A stretch of DNA of 64,000 bases from Chondrilla cf. caribensis. Its lineage: Eukaryota; Porifera; Demospongiae; Chondrillida; Chondrillidae. The translations under genes were made by a program, and so were the position numbers. Under the pieces are notes generated by a model, which saw only the letters and a list, made by a program, of their open reading frames with translations, was not told the origin of the DNA and made no database searches. Position 1 is the stretch's first letter, and every line of letters starts with the position of its first letter. Below are positions 1-9,538 of this stretch, piece by piece. The stretch spans positions 3,589,897 to 3,653,896 of the forward strand of contig OZ026548.1 in NCBI GenBank assembly GCA_964020155.1, in the 5' to 3' direction.

Positions 1-127
1 TCTTTATAAAGCACACATTGGGACCAGCTAATTTGTCCACTGTAGAGAGGTTGTCCACTCTTCAGAGGTGAAAAAATGTATTAATTAATGTATTTATTGG
101 GAGAGTCCTTTAATACAAGTTCCACTG
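1..127. mobile_element. pogo-type MITE, truncated by window edge
   Basis: This is the right part of the element that is complete at 41966-42161. It ends in a TTCCACTG inverted-repeat tip followed by the TA target site at 128-129. About 60 bp of the interior is missing compared with copy B. Non-coding. Confidence 0.6.
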
Positions 128-258
128 TATTTACCCAGGCCTGTATTTACCTGTCAAAAATTCATTCACATAGTGAATATGTTAATTTGCCGCAAATCGT
201 TTTTGAAATATTTGGTAGAAAATTTAATTGTTCAGCAGATTAACTGGATGCATATAAC

Positions 259-272
259 TGATTTTATATCAT
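259..272. repeat. Target site duplication, LINE 3' side
   Basis: The 14-mer tgattttatatcat at 259-272 is repeated exactly at 2003-2016 and occurs once at the matching place in copy B (42294-42307). It therefore brackets the LINE insertion. Confidence 0.9.
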
Positions 273-478
273 CATCATCACTGGTCTTTATAAGCCAAAA
301 TGGCCCTTAGACCTCAGAATAAATATATTTTTTCCAATTAATGGTGAATTATTAAATGGTAAATTGTAAATATAAATTAATAGCAACTAAACAGGAGGTG
401 ACAACAATGCAGATCTAAGTTTCATAGCATCATATATATACTTTGCTGAATGCCAAATCAAGTTTTCATTGGTGGATG

Positions 479-775
479 TTATAATATGTAAATAGATTTA
501 TCTTTTGATGATAGGTACCTAAAACAGGAATTAGTTGCATTAGCTGTAGCAAGCATATTGTGCCTCAATTGCGAAAACCTTGGGCATGCAATTAAAAAGT
601 GAGGCTCATCCTCGACATCTTTAAGATTGCATAGTGTACAAAGTCTCTCTTCAGGGGGAGTTGGGGGATGAGTGTGGTGACCGCTTTCAATTAGGAGAGT
701 ATGGTTACTTATTCTCAATCTAGTCATTACTTGCCTGAGCATAGGATCCTTGATAACAGTTAGATATTTTTCCAT
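479..775 (-). pseudogene. LINE C-terminal cysteine/histidine region
   Basis: An open stretch of 98 codons containing RLRISNHTLLIESG followed by a C-x2-C ... H-x4-C arrangement (RLCTLCNLKDVEDEPHFLIAC). This layout is typical of the C-terminal zinc-like region of invertebrate LINE polyproteins downstream of RT. It lies in the right order 3' of the RT fragment in the same element, separated by degenerate sequence with stops. Confidence 0.7.
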
Positions 776-1395
776 GTTGTGGAGAGGTTGCTTTAGCAGC
801 CGATAGTATCTAAGTTTATTTCCACCTTTACCAGAGATACCCTACGGATTATTTAATTGGTAATTTAAATTCTTTAGATGTTGTTCTTGTGATCGTTCCT
901 TTATCTGGTAAATGGTTGGTTGGCTCAATGTATAATGTTGAATCCTAGTGTTTTTACGTGATTTGATAAGAAGTAATACCATGAATGTAAGTCTTCATGT
1001 GCGAGCTTCGTGGATAGGCTCAAAGCATCAGTGAGTAAATTGGAGTTCATTTGGTTTCTTGCTTGCTCATAGTATTTTGCTACTGCTAAATTTATGTTAT
1101 AAGAAATCGGTAGTAACCCTAGTACTGTAAATAGCTGTAGTGCTGCTGGTTTGAGATATTTTTAATGAGAATTTACACAATTTCAGACAGATTCATTCGA
1201 GACATTTAACATCATGCAGGCCCCATATCTCTGCATTGTACAGCAAGATTGGTTTAACAAGTGTATTGAATAATTTCATATGGATATTAATATTGGTGAA
1301 ACCGAGTTTGATAATATTCTGTTGAATTGTATGGTTTTATTGGCATAGTCAGATAATTTAGTCAATGAGTAGGTATAGTTTCCTCTCCAATGTAG

Positions 1396-1992
1396 TCAAG
1401 TTCCTAAATATTTATAACAATCAGATATTTCTAACTTTTCTTCATTAATTGTCCATTCAAATTTTATGTGTTTTGGATTTTGTCCAAAAACAACGACTTT
1501 TGTTTTGTTTATATTGATGTTCAATGAAGAAGAACTGCAAAATTTTTGTAGAAGATTTAGGGATTCTTGAAGATCATGTGGGTTATCTGAGAACATTACA
1601 ATGTCATCTGCAAGGAGTAGGCAGGATGTGGATTGGTTTAGTAGAGTTGTACGTTTTAGTAGTCTAGGGAGTTCATTTATATAGAGGTTGAATAGGAGGG
1701 GGCTCAAATTGCAGCCTTGTTGTAGGCCACGAGATACTGGAAAAGATTGGTGTAGCCATTATTTGTCTGAATGCATGATCTGGTCTTGCTGTATTTAGAT
1801 TGTAGCAATTGGATAATCTGGGGATTTAGGTTCAACTTTAGCAGCCTGTCCCACAGTTTATTGATTGGAATACTGTCAAATGCTTTCTTTAGGTCAACAA
1901 AACAACAATAAAGTTTCTTTCTTTTGAGAATGTGTTTTTGGATTAGGGAGTTCAGAATAAATATGGCATCGGTGGTACGTCTTCCCTTTCTC
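1396..1992 (-). pseudogene. LINE reverse transcriptase fragment
   Basis: The minus strand from about 1992 reads GRKGRRTTDAIFIL, then the catalytic motif A FVDLKKAFDSIP. After a frame change near 1735 it reads GLQQGCNLSPLLFNLYINEL and the catalytic box LLLADDIVMFSD (motif C, here LADD instead of the common YADD/FADD). Motif order and spacing are those of a non-LTR RT. The sequence ends at ISDCYKYLGT. The frameshift and 5' truncation make it non-functional. Confidence 0.85.
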
Positions 1993-2104
1993 CCGTCCTC
2001 CCTGATTTTATATCATATTGGTACTGGGGAATTGTGGTGGATACAAAGGTTTGGCAGATAAAGTGCTGGTGGATTAACGAGAATTCACTATATTTTGATA
2101 TTGA

Positions 2105-2150
2105 ACCTAATAACACAATAATGAATAAATTTCAACTGTAAAATTTTGTA
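2105..2150. repeat. Short direct repeat, unit 1
   Basis: The stretch beginning aacctaataacac and continuing through aaattttgt is repeated almost exactly at 2699-2745, just before the Tigger end. Only the second copy has an equivalent in copy B (43650-43696). This points to a local rearrangement in copy A around the CA tracts. Confidence 0.7.
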
Positions 2151-2244
2151 AGTAATAACAGATACATACAGGCTCTATCACACACATGCACACACATGTA
2201 TGTACACACATACACACATACACGCGGTAAAGCCCAACTCCCTT

Positions 2245-2262
<18 letters not shown>

Positions 2263-2308
<46 letters not shown>
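2263..2308. repeat. CA microsatellite
   Basis: A (CA)n run preceded by (CT)n. It lies downstream of the minus-strand exon 2328-2456. Reading frames through it are low-complexity and not genes. Confidence 0.95.
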
Positions 2309-2311
<3 letters not shown>

Positions 2312-2327
2312 GATACACTCACAGTAC

Positions 2328-2456
2328 CTTCAGTTGAGAGTGCTCTCATTGGAGAAGAGTCTGGTTCAAACTGAGCACCTTGAAATGTGCTTTGTCTGTT
2401 GAGAGAACTCTGTGTGCCTTCATCGATATCCTTGGAAGGTATCATTGATGAAGTAC
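2328..2456 (-). CDS. Exon of unknown minus-strand gene (phase 1-1)
   Basis: A 129-bp block with an acceptor (tatgtacag) on its 5' side and a GT donor (gtactg) after CTGAAG. Both boundaries are phase 1, so the exon is symmetrical. It encodes 43 residues starting GTSSMIPSKD and ending ALSTE. The copy at 43229-43354 keeps the frame despite a 3-bp deletion. A diverged paralogue with the same boundaries lies at 5329-5451. The product is not recognised. Retained frame and splice sites suggest it was coding, but flanking elements have split the locus, so it may no longer be expressed. Confidence 0.45.
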
Positions 2457-2521
2457 CTGTACATATCATCAGATGACATTTAATAGGTGTGGCAAGTAAG
2501 CGCGAACCCACACAGATGCAT

Positions 2522-2621
<100 letters not shown>

Positions 2622-2631
2622 GTACACACAC

Positions 2632-2689
2632 CTATTATTGTCTTTGGCTTCTTATTAGGTGGAGGTCCTTCAGTATCAGAGGGATACAT
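2632..2689 (-). CDS. Short upstream exon of the same unknown gene
   Basis: It reads MYPSDTEGPPPNKKPKTII and then a GT donor (gtgtgtg), leaving phase 1 that matches the next exon at 2456. The sequence is identical in copy B (43582-43639). The basic NKKPK motif resembles a nuclear localisation signal. The ATG may be the gene start or just an internal Met. Function unknown. Confidence 0.4.
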
Positions 2690-2968
2690 CGTGGCGGAAC
2701 CTAATAACACGATAATGAATAAATTTCAACTGTAAAATTTTGTCAGTACAGTAGAAACTATTTTACACAAAATATTGTTTAACACAAAGCAATCGTAAAA
2801 GCCAATAGCCTACCTGTACAAAAGTTGATCGTTTTAGCTGAAAATATACTGTTAACATGAAAGACTGAAAAGGTGACATCATATACCATTATATGCATAT
2901 TAATATGTAATGACATCAGTAGTACAGGTGTAACCTTGTTTCAGGAAGATAGCAGCTGGTAAGAAGCA

Positions 2969-3257
2969 ATGCTCTTATTCAATCCATTTCAAACTCAAGA
3001 TTTTGAAGAAATAGACTCGAAGAAGCTTTCAAAAACAGAAATGTGCAAGAAGCATGGCATTCCGAATTCTACGCTATTGACATTTCTCAAGAATCGAGAG
3101 AAGATCGAGAAGGAGAATGCTAAATCCACTGGAGGTAGGAAGCACATTCGGGAATCTGTTCAATCCGGTGTTGATGAAGCTATTTACAGGTGGTTTCTAG
3201 CGGCACGCCAAAGTTTTATACCACTTAATGGGCCCTTGATGCTGGAAAAGGTAGATA
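2969..3257 (+). pseudogene. Tigger transposase N-terminal HTH, copy A
   Basis: In frame: LSKTEMCKKHGIPNSTLLTF, a psq/CENP-B N-terminal helix-turn-helix that binds the terminal repeat. It continues to PLMLEKVD, where the 681-bp MITE enters at the TA of the GATA sequence. Beyond 3258 the frame is MITE-derived and not transposase. If the MITE is disregarded the frame joins the 3939 segment. Confidence 0.7.
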
Positions 3258-3938
3258 TGGTAGGCGCCAAAATAAACTGTGCATTCCGTTTCGTACAGCC
3301 GAATACGAAACGGTTGAACGGATCGTTCCATTTTCGTCATTTTTCCATCCGTCCGTACCGTTTTGTTTCGTTCCATTCCTTAGAAAACGAACGGTGTTGA
3401 TCAACGCTAACTAACACATAACTTTATAAACGTGTGTACATTTCGTTGTGTGTCATTCAAGTCCGATTTACTCCGGAGAGATGTGCGATGAAGCAACCAT
3501 AGTCTATAGCCATCAAGAAAGCAGAGTATATAAGTTCGCTATTCAAATGGTATCAAATCACCTACTATCCAAGTTCGTTTGAGAGCAGAAGGAATTCCTA
3601 TTCCAACAGCGATGGGTCATAATTTTATCAAGAGGTGAGTTCACTAGATCGATCGATCGAGAAACGCCATTTTCTTCATTCCAGAAGATGTCTCCACTGC
3701 TTAGACGAAATCCATTTGTGGTAGTTTTATTCGGTACTAAAGTGACGAGATCTTCATAATCGAGTATCTAGCCGAATCGTTCTGTACTTTGATAGAATAC
3801 GTTCAAATCAACACATTTCGTTCTCTCCGTCTTTTGGCAAGTTCTGTTTCGTTCCGTTTTCGTTTTTTTTCTGCAGGCAAAATGTACGAAGTTGCATTTA
3901 GACGGAACGAAACGCAAAGTTTATTTTGCCGCCTACCG
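3258..3938. mobile_element. 681-bp MITE with TA target duplication
   Basis: The ends are inverted: tggtaggcgccaaaataaac on the left and, on the opposite strand, cggtaggcggcaaaataaac on the right. TA flanks both sides (3256-3257, 3939-3940). The interior is rich in CGTTTCGTTCCG-like motifs and encodes nothing recognisable. Copy B lacks it but carries a different transposon at the same TA. TA target choice suggests mobilisation by a Tc1/mariner/pogo-class transposase, but the family is unassigned. Confidence 0.8.
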
Positions 3939-4240
3939 TAAGTTCACAAAGGATCTAGGTCACAGCAATTTCAAAGCTACAGCAAGCTGGCTGCAACAAT
4001 TTAAGGTACGAAAGGGGATCGTTTCGAAAGTCTTATGTGGTGAATCTGATCTGTTGATACAAGCATTGTGGCAAATTGGAAAGCTAAGCTCACAGACCTT
4101 TTGAAAGGATACTCCCTGGACTGTGTGTACAACATAGAAGAGACAGGGCTTTTCTACTAATGCTTGCCAAATCTTACACTTGCTTTCAAAGGTGAGGCAT
4201 ATTATTGGCGGAAGTTGTCCAAAAAACAACTTACACTGCT
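3939..4240 (+). pseudogene. Tigger transposase CENP-B-type HTH region, copy A
   Basis: It reads KFTKDLGHSNFKATASWLQQ, then FKVRKGIVSKVLCGES, the second helix-turn-helix of Tigger/Jerky/CENP-B transposases. A frameshift follows and then DETGLF at about 4138, the start of the DDE domain with its first catalytic Asp. A stop after DETGLFY and the hAT MITE at 4246 break it. Confidence 0.75.
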
Positions 4241-4245
4241 GCTAG

Positions 4246-4741
4246 TGGGGTTGGGCGATAGTAATTTTTGATGCATACGATTATCGTGCAGCAAAATATC
4301 ACAAAATTCAATATTATCACGATATTTGACATACTAATGATAATAACCAAAATATGTCCAAACTAAACTTTTTAGTTATTAAATTATTCTCATTTCGACT
4401 CGCTCGTTTGATAATGTGTCATTACCCGTAACCGCAACAATGGATTTATATTATGCGAGAAAACATGGCCGTTTTCGAAACGTGGAGAATTAGAAATTGG
4501 GCTAGAATTCGAGTGCAACAGCTTCGACAACTGTAAAAATTTCAGCGAAGGGTCTTTTAAACCTAAGAAAGACATCCAAATAATTCAAGTGCAGGAGTCG
4601 GCAGTGCTATTGCTTCACACCAACTGTGATATATCGTCAATAATTATGATATATCGCGGGCTGGACAATCACTTGCGATACGATAATCGTGTAAATCATT
4701 ATCGCGATATCATTGTATAACCGGTATATTGCCCAACCCTA
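4246..4741. mobile_element. 496-bp hAT-like MITE, copy A
   Basis: The ends are TGGGGTTGGGCGATA and (reverse) TAGGGTTGGGCAATA. An exact 8-bp direct repeat, gctgctag, lies at 4238-4245 and 4742-4749. An 8-bp duplication and T-GGG tips fit hAT. The interior is rich in ATATCGCGATA-like palindromes and has no coding capacity. The same insertion with the same duplication is in copy B, so it predates the segmental duplication. Confidence 0.85.
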
Positions 4742-5090
4742 GCTGCTAGGTGCCAATATGAATGGATCTGACAAGATAAAGCCCCTTATCATTGGAAAAT
4801 CAGCCAAACCCAGATGTTTCAGAGGAAGTGGAAAGATACCTCTCCTGTATGAATCTAATAAGAGTGCATGGATGACTGGGATGATATGGATCAAATGGCT
4901 AAAAGGTTTCAATTCTAAAATAAAGAGACGTAAGAAAAAAGTCATCCTGTTCATTGACAATTGCCCAGGCCATCCGACAGTAGACAATCTGTCTCATGTC
5001 ACTGTTCATTATCTACTGCCTCAAACGACATCACTCTTACAGCCTTGTGACCAGGGTATTATACAGTGTTTTAAGAGAAACTACAGACAG
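4742..5090 (+). pseudogene. Tigger DDE transposase C-terminal part, copy A
   Basis: It contains KPLIIGKSAKPRCF, AWMTGMIWIKWL, VILFIDNCPGHP (second catalytic Asp region) and TTSLLQPCDQGIIQ (third acidic region), the standard DDE_1 motif series of Tigger/Jerky proteins. The frame is open for about 115 residues, then merges into a CA repeat at about 5100. In copy B most of this segment is deleted. Confidence 0.8.
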
Positions 5091-5102
5091 GCACTCCTCC
5101 AT

Positions 5103-5182
5103 CACACACATGTACACACACACACATGTACACACACACACACACACATACACACACACATACACACACACACACACACACA
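5103..5182. repeat. CA/TG-rich microsatellite
   Basis: (CA)n with TGTA interruptions; it truncates the Tigger reading frame. Confidence 0.9.
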
Positions 5183-5328
5183 AACATAACTAAACATGAG
5201 AATAAGATGTTGTTACAAAATCTGAAGGGCTTGGGTTGTTAGTGAACTTTGAACTTACACCTTGCGGTACATCTACTAAAATAACACACCACACAATATC
5301 ATGCTAGTATTATCTCAACACACTGTAC

Positions 5329-5451
5329 CTTCAGTTGACTGCATTTTCACTGATCAAGAGTCAGATTCAGGCAAACCACCTGGAAATATGCCTTGTCCAA
5401 TAGGAGAACACTGTGTGCTTGTATCCCTGGTAGGTAGCACTTGGGAAGTAC
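5329..5451 (-). pseudogene. Diverged duplicate of the phase 1-1 exon
   Basis: Same architecture as exon 2328-2456: a good acceptor (gttttctgaatgtacag) at the 5' side, a donor gtacag after CTGAAG, and 123 bp in phase 1-1. The translation GTSQVLPTRDTSTQCSP aligns with GTSSMIPSKDIDEGTQSS. An in-frame TGA lies near its end. It appears to be an old tandem exon duplication whose two members were later separated by the Tigger element. Confidence 0.45.
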
Positions 5452-5587
5452 CTGTACATTCAGAAAACAACAAACCAACTTGAATGCAATAGTGTGTATG
5501 GGAATAAAATTATGTAAAAACACAAATGTATCCATGCACAAGGCCATAGGAAGCATTGAAAAGTAGTAAGGCTGTATAAAATAATTT

Positions 5588-5690
5588 TTTGCTCACAATA
5601 GCTCATACTAACATACTAGCCTAGATACCCTTTTACTGTGTAATACCGGTAATAGAGTGATGACATTCTTTTTGCTTGCAGTAGTAGTAG
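5588..5690. repeat. Dispersed ~100-bp repeat
   Basis: The block containing aatagctcatactaacatac is found here and at 42835-42920 and 48846-48935. The 42.8-kb copy is extra, giving copy B two. It continues into the (AGT)n run at 5681-5705. No coding potential is seen. Confidence 0.75.
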
Positions 5691-5896
5691 TAGTAGTAGT
5701 AGTAGCTGACTAGTTGATCAGTGTATACTACTGAATGGTATACAGTATAAGTGAATCCGGAATTTGCATGCATGTGTTAAGACATATCGTTAAGATATCA
5801 CATATTAGTGACGAGGATTAACTCAGCATAGCGACTCATGGAACCACTGGACCCTTTCACCAGGGAAAGTAGGATTGGACATCATACACAGAGCAT

Positions 5897-6330
5897 TTGG
5901 AACAGTATTTTGCTACAAATAATGTCCAAACTTCTGTCATACAGCGCGCAATACTGCTTAGTTCATGTGGAGCATCAACTTATCAAGTGATACGGAACCT
6001 GACAGCTCCAGACAAACCGACTGATCGGACATTAAAAGAGATTGTCGCACTGGTCAAAGACCATTATTGCCCTCCACCATCAGAAATAGTACAGAGATTC
6101 ACTTTTTAATACCAGATCCCAAAGGGAAGGAGAAACTATTGCAGAATTTGTAGTGTAACTACACCGGTTAGCAGAACACTGCAAGTTCGCTGACACCTTA
6201 GATGACAAGCTCAGGGACAGAGTTGTCTGCGGGATAAGGGATGCCCACTTACAAAAGCAACTGCTGGCAGAATCAGACCTCACTTTCAAGAAAACATTCG
6301 AAATTTTGCCAAGCAACTGAGTTGGCTGCA
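5897..6330 (+). pseudogene. gypsy gag (plus element), copy A
   Basis: It begins MEQYFATNNVQTSVIQRAIL and continues over a frameshift at about 6105 with REGETIAEFV, AEHCKFADTLDDKLRDRVV and LLAESDLTFKKTFEI. That is the capsid-like retrotrans_gag pattern, in which a conserved W/L-rich core binds and packages element RNA. A stop after EFVV and the frame changes disable it. Confidence 0.75.
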
Positions 6331-6544
6331 AATAATGCTCACAACCTGCAGGTTGGGAAGGACCGAAAATCCAGAGGAAATGTCATGGCAATACAATCTG
6401 GAAGAGGACCATCCAGACCAGTAACCACTCTACAGTGTTAGCCAAAGCATCCACCAGGAAAGAAACAAGAGTCTTGTTACAAAGACACATCAATTAGCCT
6501 CAGACATCAGCTCTGGGGATGAGGAAGATGTTGCTGCAGTACTC

Positions 6545-6866
6545 CTTAGGATGTTGTCTATGAAGGTAGCACCCATCCAGGTAGTGGTGAACCTGGACGT
6601 ATCGGACGTAACCATGGAGGTGGACACCAGAGCATCCGTATCGGTGATGAGACCATGTTTCAGAAGCTGTGGGAGGAAAACCGCCCAAAACTCAACCCCA
6701 CAAATGTCAAGCTTAAGACTTACACAGGAGAACACTTCAACGTGTTAGGAAGTATCATATTTCAAGTAAAGTATCTGGAGCAGACAGAAGCCCTAAGTCT
6801 CTTGATATTTGGAGCTAGGGCCGGCCCTACCTTGCTGGGAAGGGACTGGTTAAAGCACATCTAATT
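6545..6866 (+). pseudogene. gypsy aspartic protease (plus element), copy A
   Basis: VNLDVSDVTMEVDTRASVSV corresponds to the active-site loop, but the usual D-T/S-G triad reads DTR. A frameshift follows to FQKLWEENRPKLNP and LLGRDWLKHI, the normal end of gypsy proteases before RT. The Gly-to-Arg change would abolish activity and is shared with copy B. Confidence 0.75.
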
Positions 6867-6959
6867 AGACTGGAATCGCATTTCCTAATTTCCGAGCAGT
6901 AGCCCCCTCACGCTGGAGAGCATCTTACAGCAACACACAGCTGTCTTCAAAGAGGAGCT

Positions 6960-8190
6960 AGGAGTAGTACATGGAGTGACTGCCAAGATTCACGTAGACC
7001 CCCAAGCAACACCCAAATTTTGCAAAGCTCATCCAGTCCCATATACTTTGAGAGGGAAAATAAATCAAGAACTGCAAAGGTTGGAGAAAATGGCATCATT
7101 AAACCTGTAGAGTTTGCAGAATGGGCAGCACCAATTGTGCCCGTATTTAAGCCAGACAGATCAGTTCGCATTTGTGGTGACAATAAAAACCACAGTAAAT
7201 CAGGTGGCAAGACTGGATACGTATCCCCTTCCTCACATAGAGGATATATTTGCATCATTGGCTGGAAGAAAACTTCACCAAGTTGGATTTAGCTCATGCA
7301 CATGCCTACCAGCAAGTTCAGTTGACCGAGGAATCACAAAAGTTGGTCATGATCAATACACGTAATGGATTGTATGCATACAACCACCTACCATTCGGGA
7401 TCACATCTGCCCCAGCCATATCCCAGAGGATAATGGAAGGTACTCTACATGGAGTAGAAATGTCACCGTGCACCTGGATGACATCCTCCTCACAGGCTCT
7501 CCAGAAGCAGAACGTTTACACCATCTGCAGGAGGTTCTAGCCAGGCTGGAGAAGGCAGGAATCAGATTGAAAAGGGACAATGTGACACAGCTAAGATCCT
7601 TTTCGGGACTTATCAACTACTATAGCAAGTTCCCACCTCATTCATTAAGTTTGCTAGCACCACTTTACCAGTTGCTCCAGAAAGCCCAAAGGGGATATCG
7701 GATTTGGGGAGAAGCCCAAACAAAGGCCTTTCGGGAAGCCAAGGAAGCTCTGAAGTCATCAAAGGTGCTAACACACTATGACCCTGATCAAGAACTCATT
7801 CTTGATTGTGACGCATCACCATATGGAGTTGAAGCAGTCCAGGACAGGACATCATGTCCAGGACGGGTCAGTGATACCAGTGGCATTTGCCAGCAGGTCA
7901 CTAGCACCAGCAGAAAAGAAGTATGCCCAACTGGACAAGGAAGTACGTGCCATCATCTTCGGAGTGAAGAAATTTCATCAATACTTGTCAGGTCGCAAAT
8001 TTACCATCTACTCAGACCATAAGCCATTACAACACATTTTTGATGAAAATCGTCCAGTACCGACAATGTCCTCCACAAGGATCCAAAGGTGGCCTTAACA
8101 TTAAGTTCATACAACTACACCATTGAGTACAAGCAAGGGTCCCTGCATGCCAATGCAGACCTGTTGAGCCGATTACCTCTACCTGACTGT
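6960..8190 (+). pseudogene. gypsy reverse transcriptase and RNase H, copy A
   Basis: Recognisable blocks: KPVEFAEWAAPIVPVFKPD, KLDLAHAHAYQQV (motif A), NHLPFGITSAPAI (motif B), HLDDILLTG (motif C, HLDD for YLDD), the connection LIKSSKVLTHYDPD, and RNase H with LIVTHHHMELKQ and KYAQLDKEVRAIIFGVKKF, DHKPL. At least four frameshifts separate them. RT and RNase H would convert element RNA to cDNA. Confidence 0.8.
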
Positions 8191-8204
8191 TTGCCACTCA
8201 CAGC

Positions 8205-8575
8205 CTACCACAGATTGTTATATGAGACAATGGTACTGTCTTTACAAGTGCAGAGTTTCAAGAGTTTATGTCCAAAAATGGTATCCATCACCTAACATTA
8301 TCATTCCATCCCTCATCCAATGGACTGGCTGAAAGGTATGCACAGACTTAAAAATTACATGAAAAAAGCAGCCACAGATTATCTTCAAAAGCAACTCTCA
8401 ACCTTCCTACTATGGTATAATTCTACCCCTCATACTACAACAGAAACAGCACAGTTACTGATGGGTTGTCAGCTCATCACGTCATCTAGACCTCATGCAC
8501 CCGAGTCTCTCAGACAGAGTGCACAATCCCATCAGAAACAGCACCATGATCAGCACAGTAAAGAGCGCTAGCAAT
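8205..8575 (+). pseudogene. gypsy integrase remnant (plus element), copy A
   Basis: Only the catalytic-core second half remains: [19 protein letters not shown], then [14 protein letters not shown] with the catalytic Glu, followed by FLLWYNSTPHTT. The zinc-binding N-terminus and the first Asp are deleted. An in-frame TGA precedes DNGT. Copy A has a further deletion of about 60 bp compared with 51385-51445. Confidence 0.75.
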
Positions 8576-8617
8576 CTACGGGTACTCTGGGATAGTCCAC
8601 GCTGAAAAGAGGCTTAC

Positions 8618-8877
8618 CAGTCGCTATTGTTAAGACGGTGTACCGAATTGTCGTCATTTTGGTTGTGATCGCTTCCTGCTTCTTGGTCGTTCTCATGGGC
8701 TAGTGGCTCAAACTGGTACGATTGTAACCCAAGGATTCCTGAATCCTCGATAGAACCCTCATATGTATCAGCGGAGCATCCGTTATCGTTGTATGAAGAT
8801 GACTGGAACGATATAGCAACCTTGAAATCAGCTTTTTCTCTCTCCTTGCTATACTCAAGTATCTTCCAAGTACCCAT
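8618..8877 (-). CDS. First-exon-like segment of a P2X7-type zinc-domain gene, copy A
   Basis: The minus strand encodes an acidic stretch with GSIEDSGILGLQSYQFEPLA and ends HRLNNSDW, interrupted after TG by a consensus donor gtaagc. This FEP motif followed by an acidic linker and RLxNxDW precedes the C-x-C-G-x-C zinc domain in proteins related to the P2X7 C-terminal (ballast) domain, which are common in invertebrates and often linked to transposons. The zinc-domain exon itself is not seen. ATG at 8877 is only one candidate start; copy B lacks it. The open frame in both copies suggests past constraint. Alternative: a coding exon of a DNA transposon. Confidence 0.4.
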
Positions 8878-9060
8878 AGTGACGTCATGGCCTAGATTCA
8901 CTTTTTTCAACCGGAAGACCGGAAACGCCCACGCATAATTGGTTTTTTGGCCACTTTGCGCGCTTATAACTCCCCCACCGAGGACCAAATCCCCATAAAA
9001 TGGGTATCATTGGGATTGTCTCATAGAGTATTAGCCATTTGTCAAATAAAAAAACGCGAT

Positions 9061-9530
9061 AGTGGACCTTTAAGGGCTTCATGAACCTTTCTGCTTCAGC
9101 ATTAGCTTGTGGCCAGTTTGGTGTTGTCCTCTGATGTCGAATACCTTGCTCTTCCATAAAGGTCTTGAAATCATGGCTAGTGAAAGGTGGGCCGTTATCA
9201 CTTCGTAAATTCCTTGGTATGCCATGCATTGCAAAAATTCGTGCCAACTTGTTAATTGTGGTCTTTGCCGATGTGGAATGTACTATGTCTACCTCTGGGA
9301 ACCTGGAATATGCATCTATTACGACTAACAGGTATTCACCCATTGGAAATGGACCACCAAAATCGATGTGGACAGTATGTCACAGTTCAGGAGGCAATGG
9401 AGACATTTGTAGTGGATTGGGATGCGGGTCTGGACCATTTGCTTGACAAGCCAAACACTCTCCGACCACTTTCTTCACCTCTTCATCTATTCCTGGAAAC
9501 CAAATCTTCTCTCTAAGGAGCTGTTTGGTT
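9061..9530 (-). pseudogene. gypsy integrase (minus element), copy A
   Basis: It has the zinc-finger tail CLACQANGPD, then GEYLLVVIDAYSRFPEVDIV, NLRSDNGPPFTS (second catalytic Asp) and WPQANAEAERFMKPLK (Glu region). A TGA at 9380-9382 replaces the Trp codon present in copy B. A deletion of about 75 bp at about 9537 removes the HEGHQGI zinc-binding part kept in copy B. The C-terminal domain is absent. Confidence 0.82.
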
Positions 9531-9538
9531 TTAACAAT

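Larger units (their letters stand above)
273..2002 (-). mobile_element. 5'-truncated non-LTR retrotransposon (LINE)
   Basis: A 1,730-bp insertion absent from copy B and flanked by a 14-bp direct repeat. Read on the minus strand it holds the reverse transcriptase middle and the C-terminal cysteine-rich region. It ends at 273 in a short GATGATGATG tail, as CR1/L2/RTE-like elements with simple-repeat tails do. The 5' part (endonuclease and start of RT) is missing, the usual result of incomplete reverse transcription. Frameshifts show it is dead. The clade cannot be fixed without a tree. Confidence 0.88.
2749..5100 (+). mobile_element. Broken pogo/Tigger DNA transposon, copy A
   Basis: The left end is CAGTAGAAACTATTTTACAC just after a TA (2747-2748). 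Plus-strand transposase pieces follow in the order of a Tigger/Jerky protein: HTH (2969-3257), CENP-B-type HTH (3939-4240), DDE domain (4742-5090). Two MITEs interrupt it: 3258-3938 and the hAT-like 4246-4741. The coding sequence runs out into a CA tract at about 5100 and no right terminal repeat was found. Confidence 0.8.
5811..8610 (+). mobile_element. Plus-strand Ty3/gypsy relic, copy A
   Basis: After tattagTGACGAGGATT at about 5810 (resembling the leader just behind a gypsy 5' LTR) come gag, protease, RT-RNase H and an integrase remnant in canonical order. All are broken by frameshifts and stops. No matching LTR pair was found, and the 3' end runs directly into the intron side of the exon at 8618. 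The integrase N-terminal half is deleted in both copies, so this element died before the segmental duplication. Confidence 0.88.
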
